A DNA stretch of 11,388 nt from Deltaproteobacteria bacterium (GTDB lineage: Bacteria > Desulfobacterota > Dissulfuribacteria > Dissulfuribacterales > QOAL01). The notes below the pieces were generated by a model, which was given only the letters and a program-made list of their open reading frames with translations, did not search any database and was not told the origin of the DNA. Location of the stretch: assembly GCA_026996955.1 (NCBI GenBank), contig JALWJV010000418.1:18626-30013 (forward strand), read 5' to 3'. Shown piece after piece: positions 6,601 through 11,388 of this stretch. Numbering within the stretch: position 1 is the first letter of the stretch; each line of letters starts with the position of its first letter. The position numbers were made by a program, and so were the translations under genes.

Positions 6601-6650
6601 TTACCATGTTTGGCATGGTGCCAAGTGTATGCTATCATCTCTCATGGTAA
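6601..6650 (+). promoter_or_regulatory. Sigma70-type promoter with operator-like inverted repeats, upstream of lipoprotein-pta operon
   Basis: TTGGCA (6610-6615, 5 of 6) and TATCAT (6633-6638, 5 of 6) are 17 bases apart, and TG at 6630-6631 makes an extended -10. The predicted start is near 6645, about 69 bases before the lipoprotein ATG. The -35 box is one arm of TTGGCA-TGG-TGCCAA (6610-6624). TTACCATG (6601-6608) and its exact complement CATGGTAA (6643-6650) bracket the promoter, and another CATGGT at 6614-6619 makes a second dyad with the left arm. Such symmetry over a promoter suggests a repressor or activator site; the regulator is unknown. Confidence 0.6.
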
Positions 6651-6713
6651 CAGCCTGCAGCAGGCATGTTGGTCACATTTGAATCTTGCCTTACCTTTCT
6701 TGTCAGGAAAAAT

Positions 6714-7256
6714 ATGGACATATTTTTAACGCAAAACAAAGATAAACAGTGGCTCAGGATTTCGGCACTTATTTTATGCATGCTGCTCATCTCATGTGCC
6801 CAGGTACGCATAACACCGCCTGAGGTAGAACTTGCAGGTGTTGAAATCTCGGACATCTCACTGACCCATGTGAATCTGAACGCACAGATTCGCATATTCA
6901 ACCCTAACAGGCACGCAATAAAAGTAGGCGCTGTAAACTATGAGATGGAGCTTAACGGAGACAGGGTATTTTCTTCAGTAACCTATGTTGATGACTCAGT
7001 GGGGCCAGGGGAATCTATAATCGTGCCTCTCAGAATTTCCAGCGCATTCTGGGACATAATCAGGATGTTCTCACGCCTTGGCACCAGACAGGAACTGGAC
7101 TTTCGGCTTGCCGGAAGTGTTGAGGCAGGCTCATCAACAGGCGGCATGAAGTACTTTGACTTTGAACGCAGCGGCAAACTTGACCTAAGCTCCCCTGACC
7201 TGAACAATGGCCAGGGGAAAAACCTGCTGCTAAAGCCCGGACAGCAAGAGATATGA
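6714..7256 (+). CDS. LEA14 / WHy-domain lipoprotein
   Basis: Small predicted lipoprotein of 180 residues. The N-terminus has basic residues (K9, K11, R15), a hydrophobic stretch ISALILCMLLIS and a lipobox LISC with lipidation at C28. The +2 residue is Ala, so outer-membrane sorting is expected by the E. coli rule. The mature part (about 35-155) fits the LEA_2/WHy domain: alternating beta strands, the hallmark NPN in IRIFNPNRHAIKVGAVNYEMELNG, and a late basic/acidic tail. Bacterial members are linked to desiccation or envelope stress, but their molecular job is unclear. I start at ATG 6714, with AGGA 5 bases upstream. The in-frame ATG at 6666 would add 16 residues before the signal peptide and lies within a hairpin. 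The stop overlaps the pta start (ATGA), so the two are translationally coupled. Confidence 0.85.
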   Translation: MDIFLTQNKDKQWLRISALILCMLLISCAQVRITPPEVELAGVEISDISLTHVNLNAQIRIFNPNRHAIKVGAVNYEMELNGDRVFSSVTYVDDSVGPGESIIVPLRISSAFWDIIRMFSRLGTRQELDFRLAGSVEAGSSTGGMKYFDFERSGKLDLSSPDLNNGQGKNLLLKPGQQEI

Positions 7257-9343
7257 ACACCAAATCCGTTTACATAGCCTCAATGGAACCAGGCAGCGGC
7301 AAGCTAATGGTGACCCTTGGCGTACTTGAGCTGGTTTCACGCCTGGTTGGAAATGTCGGTTTTTTCCGGCCTGTAATCCGCTCTTCCCAAAACCGGGACA
7401 ATGACATAGAGACAATCCTTGCTCTTTACAACCTTGACATGGAATACGACGATGCATTCGTATTCACCACTGAAGAAGTGGAGGCAATGGCAGCCGAAGG
7501 AAAGGCAAAGGAGCTTATACAGACCATAATTTCAAGATACAAACAGCTTGAGACAAAATATGACTTTATAGTCTGCGAAGGATTTGAGACATCAGGGTTT
7601 GCCGCCACCTTTGACTTTGATGTCAACCTTGAAATAGCAAAAAATCTTGACACCCCATTTCTCGGCACCATTAACGGGCGAAACAAAAGCGTAAGGCAAA
7701 TAATTGATGCAGTCCATCTTGCCTATGAATCCATAAAAGAGGAGGGCGTCTCCCACCTTGCCACCATGGTGAACAGGGTTGATCCATCCCTTCTCGACCA
7801 GGTCAAGGAAAAGTTACAGGAGCACAAACCCGGCGATGTACCGGTTTATGTCTTTCCTGAAATCGTGGAGCTTTCAAGCCCCACGGTTGGGGAGATAAAA
7901 GACCAGCTTGGCTGTTCACTGGTTTATGGCGATGCAAACGGTCTTATGCGCATTGTGCGTAACTTCAAGGTTGCGGCAATGACCCTGGACAACTACCTCA
8001 ACTACATTGAGGATGATGCCCTTATCATTGTTCCTGGCGATAGGGTTGATATCCTGCTTGGAACCTTTGCCACCTTCTACTCCGGGGCATTTCCCAACAT
8101 ATCCGGCATACTGCTTTCCGGCGGGCTTATCCCTCCAAAAAATGTAATGAAACTTGTAGGCGGCTTCAGGCATCTGCCAGTCCCCATCATCAGCGCAAAA
8201 GGCGATACATTCACCACCGCCATGGAGGCAAGCAGCGTTCCGTCGCTGATTCGTCACCAGAACCCCCGCAAGGTATCCCTGGCACTTGGCGTGTTTGAGT
8301 CCAATGTGGATCAGAAAGAGCTTGAAAAACGCATCTCCATCACCCGCTCTTCCATAATGACTCCAATAATGTTCGAGTACAGCCTTTTCGAAAAGGCCCG
8401 GCAGGAGAAACAGCATATTGTCCTTCCTGAAGGGATTGAAGACCGCATCCTTCAGGCTGCTGACCTGCTTCTTAAACGCGAGGTGGTTGACATCACTCTC
8501 CTTGGTAATGAGGCGAAGATAAGGGAAAAGGCATCCCTGCTGGGAGTGGATATCTCAAATGCAGACATCATGGATCCCCACAGCTCTGAACTCACTGAAA
8601 GGTTCGCAGAGCAGCTCTTTGAACTTCGGAAACACAAGGGTATAACCCCTGATGCAGCCCTTGATGCAGTACAGGGCAGGAACTACTTCGGGACCATGCT
8701 CATATACAATGACATGGCAGATGGACTGGTATCAGGGGCGGTTCACACCACCGGAGACACCATACGTCCGGCACTGCAGATTATAAAGACAAAGCCGGGA
8801 TTTTCACTGGTGTCCAGCGTATTTTTCATGTGCCTTGCCACCCGTGTGCTGGTATATGGGGACTGTGCCATAAACCCGGACCCAAATGCGGAACAGTTGG
8901 CAGAAATTGCCATAAGCTCTGCTGAAACAGCCCAGACCTTTGGCATAGAACCCATTGTGGCAATGCTCTCTTACTCTACCGGCCAGTCGGGTAAAGGAAA
9001 GGATGTGGACAAGGTTAGGGAGGCAACAAAAATCGTTAAACAGAGACGACCAGACCTCCTGGTTGACGGCCCCATTCAGTACGACGCTGCCATAGACCCT
9101 GTGGTTGCAAAGACCAAGATGCCAAACAGCAGGGTGGCTGGCCGGGCTACTGTCTTCATCTTTCCGGACCTGAACACTGGCAACAACACCTACAAGGCGG
9201 TTCAGCGCTCTTCCGGCGCAGTGGCAATCGGTCCCATTCTTCAGGGCTTGAAAAAACCCGTAAATGACCTCAGCAGGGGCTGTCTTGTGGCAGACATAAT
9301 TAACACAGTTGCAATTACTGCAATTCAGGCACAGGCTGCCTGA
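7253..9343 (+). CDS. pta: Phosphate acetyltransferase, long three-domain form
   Basis: Interconverts acetyl-CoA plus phosphate with acetyl-phosphate plus CoA; with acetate kinase it links acetate and acetyl-CoA, either for acetate formation or activation. Total length is 696 residues. An N-terminal P-loop-like domain (about 1-215) begins YIASMEPGSGKLMV. A DRTGG domain (about 217-330) contains IIVPGDRVDILLG. The catalytic PTA_PTB domain (about 374-690) shows VLPEGIEDRIL, NYFGTMLIYNDMADGLVSG (477-495), HTTGDTIRPALQIIKT, SYSTGQSGKG, FPDLNTGNNTYKAVQRS (637-653) and GPILQGLKKPVNDLSRG. In the Walker A-like motif the Ser/Thr after Lys is replaced by L18, so ATP hydrolysis by this domain is doubtful and a regulatory or structural role is likelier. 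No ackA is in the window. The ATG overlaps the lipoprotein stop; the next gene starts 53 bases on without a visible terminator. Confidence 0.97.
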   Translation: MNTKSVYIASMEPGSGKLMVTLGVLELVSRLVGNVGFFRPVIRSSQNRDNDIETILALYNLDMEYDDAFVFTTEEVEAMAAEGKAKELIQTIISRYKQLETKYDFIVCEGFETSGFAATFDFDVNLEIAKNLDTPFLGTINGRNKSVRQIIDAVHLAYESIKEEGVSHLATMVNRVDPSLLDQVKEKLQEHKPGDVPVYVFPEIVELSSPTVGEIKDQLGCSLVYGDANGLMRIVRNFKVAAMTLDNYLNYIEDDALIIVPGDRVDILLGTFATFYSGAFPNISGILLSGGLIPPKNVMKLVGGFRHLPVPIISAKGDTFTTAMEASSVPSLIRHQNPRKVSLALGVFESNVDQKELEKRISITRSSIMTPIMFEYSLFEKARQEKQHIVLPEGIEDRILQAADLLLKREVVDITLLGNEAKIREKASLLGVDISNADIMDPHSSELTERFAEQLFELRKHKGITPDAALDAVQGRNYFGTMLIYNDMADGLVSGAVHTTGDTIRPALQIIKTKPGFSLVSSVFFMCLATRVLVYGDCAINPDPNAEQLAEIAISSAETAQTFGIEPIVAMLSYSTGQSGKGKDVDKVREATKIVKQRRPDLLVDGPIQYDAAIDPVVAKTKMPNSRVAGRATVFIFPDLNTGNNTYKAVQRSSGAVAIGPILQGLKKPVNDLSRGCLVADIINTVAITAIQAQAA

Positions 9344-9396
9344 AGAACAGGTCTGCAGCCCCTCCCTACCCTAACTTCTACCCCAGCAAAAGAGAA

Positions 9397-9993
9397 ATGA
9401 ACGATAAAATTACCGAGATAGTAAAGAAGATAACCGCCTTGGAGCAGGAACTCAGGGAAGAGCTCCTGAAGGAAGAGAGCAAAGGCAGATTCACCATTGT
9501 AAAGGGAAAAATACGGTTTGACGAGGAGACCCTCTGCCGGCAGCAGGAGGCGTTGATAGGGCTTTTCAGATACCTTGCCGAGGCCCCGCTGCTGTATGTA
9601 ATTACAGCGCCGGTAATCTACTCGGTGGTAATACCGGCACTGCTCCTGGACCTGTTCGTAATGACCTATCAGGCAATCAACTTCCGTGTTTACAAAATCC
9701 CACGGGTACGGCGCCGGGACTACCTTGTGTTTGACAGGCATTACCTTGGCTATCTCAATGTCATTGAAAAATTCAACTGCATGTACTGCAGCTATTTCAA
9801 CGGGCTAATGGCATTTGTAACAGAAGTTGCTGCACGCACAGAACTCTTCTGGTGCCCCATCAAACACGCCAAAAAGGTGGCTTACAGACACCGCTACTAT
9901 CACCAGTTCCTGGATTACGGAAACCAGGAAAATTATCACCAGGTCATACAAAAAATCCGCAAGGAAATCGGTTCAAAAATCCGGAATGATTAA
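9397..9993 (+). CDS. Conserved hypothetical protein with C-x2-C and WCPIKH motifs
   Basis: I recall similar unnamed proteins in other proteobacteria, but no function. Of 198 residues, 1-30 are charged and heptad-like, probably a short coiled coil. Residues 62-92 form one long or two short hydrophobic segments (PLLYVITAPVIYSVVIPALLLDLFVMTY), indicating membrane association. The C-terminal part is basic and aromatic: RHYLGYLNVIEKFNCMYCSYFNG (114-136, C128 and C131) and ARTELFWCPIKHAKK (146-160, C153 and H157), then RHRYYHQFLDYG with H165 and H169. C128, C131, C153 and H157/H165 could bind a metal or Fe-S cluster, which is inference. The ribosome binding site is weak (AAGAG just before the ATG). 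Placement 53 bases after pta suggests cotranscription. The stop overlaps the opposing transporter stop by 4 bases. Confidence 0.8.
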   Translation: MNDKITEIVKKITALEQELREELLKEESKGRFTIVKGKIRFDEETLCRQQEALIGLFRYLAEAPLLYVITAPVIYSVVIPALLLDLFVMTYQAINFRVYKIPRVRRRDYLVFDRHYLGYLNVIEKFNCMYCSYFNGLMAFVTEVAARTELFWCPIKHAKKVAYRHRYYHQFLDYGNQENYHQVIQKIRKEIGSKIRND

Positions 9994-11057
9994 AGTGGGG
10001 TATCTGTCTCATCCGCCTCATATACCCATGCCATAAAGAGCGTGTAACTGATGGCAACCACCACTGCGCCTATGAACAGCCCTATAATTCCTGAAAGCAT
10101 CAGCCCGCCAAGGGCACCGATCAAAATGACCATCATGGGAATATCAACCCCCCTTCCCATGAGCAGGGGTTTCAAGATACTGTCACTGGAGCTCACAAGA
10201 ATACTGTAAACCAGGAAAATCGTTGCAGGAGTTGTATCTGCAACAGTGTAGTTCCATGCAGCAATGGGCCCAAGCACAAGAATTGGAGGCATCTGAATCA
10301 CAGCACAGACCAGCACCAGCACAGCCCAGAGCCCTGCAACCGGTATTCCTGCAACAAGCATCCCGATTGCCGCAAGCACTGACTGGATAATGGCAACCCC
10401 CACTACCCCAAGCATGACTCCTCTGATGGTAGCAGTTGAAAGCGATGTTATTTCAGGCCCCTTATCTCCGGCAAAACGCCTCATGATGCGCTGAATTATA
10501 CCCTCCCACCTCTGGGCAGAAGCAAGTAGCGCACTTGCAATTATTATGGAAATCAGAAACATGACAACAGCCTTGACCCCGCCGCCAACTGAGCCAAGGA
10601 GGTATGAGGCTGCGGTCTTTAACTGGGGGGCAAACTGTTTCAGTACAGTTCCTATATTGGTTGAGGCCTGCATCCAGAGCTTGGCCACATAGGTCCCGAT
10701 GAGTGGCCAGCCCTGTACACTTTCAGGCGGCGGCGGAATGATAAGTTCCCTTCCCTGGAGATTTTTCAACATTGGCATCAGGGCATCGTAGGAGGATGCA
10801 GAGAGTTTTACCACTGGAACGATGAGCGCAACAATCACCAGCAGGCCAAACAGGATTGCCACAACCTTTCTGCCAACCCCAAGGGTAGAGACGCAACGGG
10901 CAATAAACGGCTCTACTGCCACGGCAATAATGGTTCCCCAGATAATTGGCATTATAAAGGGTTTGACAATCTGGTATGTCCAGACCCCGAGAATTGCGAC
11001 AATTGCTATCTTTATGGCTGCCTCAAGGGCATTCTTTTCAAATTCTCTTTTTTCCAT
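9990..11057 (-). CDS. AI-2E / PerM-family membrane transporter
   Basis: Polytopic inner-membrane protein of 355 residues in the PF01594 family, which includes YdiK, PerM and the proposed AI-2 exporter TqsA. Several members are Na+/H+ antiporters or of unknown substrate, so no cargo is assigned. Hydrophobic segments lie at roughly 14-50 (two), 64-85, 152-180, 213-236, 240-262, 277-290 and 306-340. A soluble loop (about 87-150) follows the third segment and contains a PPPPES stretch (108-113), as is usual for the family. QMPPILVLGP (255-264), the KPLLMGRGVDIP region (296-307) and GGLMLSGIIGLFIGAVV (317-333) are family landmarks. The start at 11057 has AAGGT 7 bases upstream. The gene appears monocistronic here. 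Confidence 0.9.
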   Translation of the reverse strand: MEKREFEKNALEAAIKIAIVAILGVWTYQIVKPFIMPIIWGTIIAVAVEPFIARCVSTLGVGRKVVAILFGLLVIVALIVPVVKLSASSYDALMPMLKNLQGRELIIPPPPESVQGWPLIGTYVAKLWMQASTNIGTVLKQFAPQLKTAASYLLGSVGGGVKAVVMFLISIIIASALLASAQRWEGIIQRIMRRFAGDKGPEITSLSTATIRGVMLGVVGVAIIQSVLAAIGMLVAGIPVAGLWAVLVLVCAVIQMPPILVLGPIAAWNYTVADTTPATIFLVYSILVSSSDSILKPLLMGRGVDIPMMVILIGALGGLMLSGIIGLFIGAVVVAISYTLFMAWVYEADETDTPL

Positions 11058-11198
11058 GACATTTACCTTGAGTGTTCAACGAGTATTCAACATTGACCTG
11101 GATTGAGCTGTGTTGACAGTAAGTTATAGATTTTCGACTATAAAACCACGCACAGAGGCTACAGGCAAGTACGATCAGCTCAAACAATATTATGGATG

Positions 11199-11246
11199 CC
11201 TGTTTGCTAAACAGGGCCTTTCTTGTTAGGTTCAGCGGTGCCCTGT
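11199..11246. other. Two competing hairpins
   Basis: CCTGTTT-GCT-AAACAGG (11199-11215) forms a 7-pair, 3-base-loop hairpin. Its right arm overlaps ACAGGGC (11211-11217), which is complementary to GCCCTGT (11240-11246). The two stems cannot form together, a layout seen in attenuators. No strong T-tract follows. Confidence 0.35.
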
Positions 11247-11269
11247 GAGCAGATACTTAAAAAAACCGT

Positions 11270-11388
11270 AACTGTTCAGCATATTGAAATTATAAGGTTG
11301 ATAATTGGTCTTGTTTTTCCGTTCCGGAGAACAATTTCTTGTTTTTCTAAGGCTCGCTACGCCAAAATCGCGAAACTCGCTCGTGCCT
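11270..11388. repeat. Palindromic dispersed element, copy 2, cut by window edge
   Basis: From TGGTCTTG at 11306 to CGCCAA near 11365 this matches the reverse complement of copy 1 (about 4398-4455) at roughly 55 of 60 positions, including 26 identical bases that end in AAGGCTCGCT. The flank AACTGTTCAGCATATT (11270-11285) matches the copy 1 flank at 15 of 16 positions. The last 23 bases (GCGAAACTCGCTCG-type) differ from copy 1, so copy 2 either has a longer centre or ends differently. Confidence 0.75.

Larger units (their letters stand above)
6384..6713. other. Intergenic region with degenerate periodic repeats and the lipoprotein-pta promoter
   Basis: This is a 330-base gap between two divergently transcribed units, with no credible gene. 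It holds three tandem 9-mers (6418-6444), a piece resembling dispersed TGAGCGAAG...GTGAAGAATC-type sequences seen in many genomes (6471-6497), four degenerate 7-mers (6505-6532), and a promoter with nested inverted repeats (6601-6650). A GCCTG-CAG-CAGGC hairpin follows at 6653-6665. Short open frames here lack ribosome binding sites. Confidence 0.7.
11058..11388. other. Intergenic region to window edge
   Basis: 331 bases without a credible gene. It should hold the promoter of the AI-2E-family gene, but I find no convincing minus-strand boxes. On the plus strand a consensus TTGACA (11113-11118) precedes TATAAA (11139-11144) by 20 bases, too long for a confident promoter. Two mutually exclusive hairpins follow (11199-11246), then the second copy of the palindromic element. 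Confidence 0.6.

Noticed and set aside
6488..6682. 64-codon plus-strand open frame in the intergenic region
   Set aside because: It runs across the promoter and repeats, lacks a ribosome binding site, and its composition is unlike the neighbouring genes.
7916..8416. 166-codon minus-strand open frame inside pta
   Set aside because: It is a shadow of the pta coding frame with no domain.
11113..11144. Plus-strand promoter TTGACA ... TATAAA
   Set aside because: The -35 box is perfect, but the spacer is 20 bases and a 17-base spacer gives only a 3 of 6 -10 box. No downstream gene is visible before the edge.

Overview
The window looks like ordinary chromosome from a Gram-negative, probably anaerobic deltaproteobacterium (Desulfobacterota-like). 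I infer this from the mid-range GC, the long DRTGG-type phosphotransacetylase, a CheX-type phosphatase standing alone, a DUF434/DUF5616 protein, an outer-membrane-type lipoprotein and a TatC. No single gene fixes the taxon. I see no phage, transposase, CRISPR array, tRNA or rRNA. Twelve protein genes can be supported, one of them cut by the left edge.

Left block (1-1406, minus strand): def and fmt, the classical pair that makes and removes the N-formyl group of initiator methionine. They lie about a dozen bases apart and appear to be driven by a promoter whose predicted start falls on or next to the def ATG. Divergent from them runs a plus-strand cluster (1478-3412): a DUF434/PIN-like protein, a PlsC-type lysophosphatidate acyltransferase and CheX. 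It meets, tail to tail with a 4-base overlap, a TIGR01212/YhcC radical SAM gene (3409-4299, minus).

Middle block (4300-6383, minus): an aminopeptidase P-family gene overlaps tatC by 14 bases. Between tatC and yhcC lies a palindromic, non-coding, about 110-base element with perfect 16-base terminal inverted repeats. A diverged relative of it begins at the right end of the window (11270-11388), so this is a dispersed element family.

Right block (6384-11057): a 330-base intergenic region carries degenerate 9-mer and 7-mer periodic repeats and then a good sigma70-type promoter wrapped in inverted repeats. This promoter heads a likely operon: LEA14/WHy-domain lipoprotein, pta (ATGA overlap), and a conserved hypothetical membrane-associated protein with a C-x2-C and a W-C-P-x2-H motif. 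The last gene meets, again with a 4-base convergent overlap, an AI-2E/PerM-family membrane protein (9990-11057, minus).

Most genes are housekeeping: translation start, lipid synthesis, Tat export and acetyl-CoA/acetyl-phosphate interconversion. The items most worth following up are the palindromic element family, the operator-like promoter of the lipoprotein-pta-hypothetical operon, the uncharacterised Cys/His protein coupled to pta, the possible leaderless def mRNA and the two nearly identical overlapping convergent stops.
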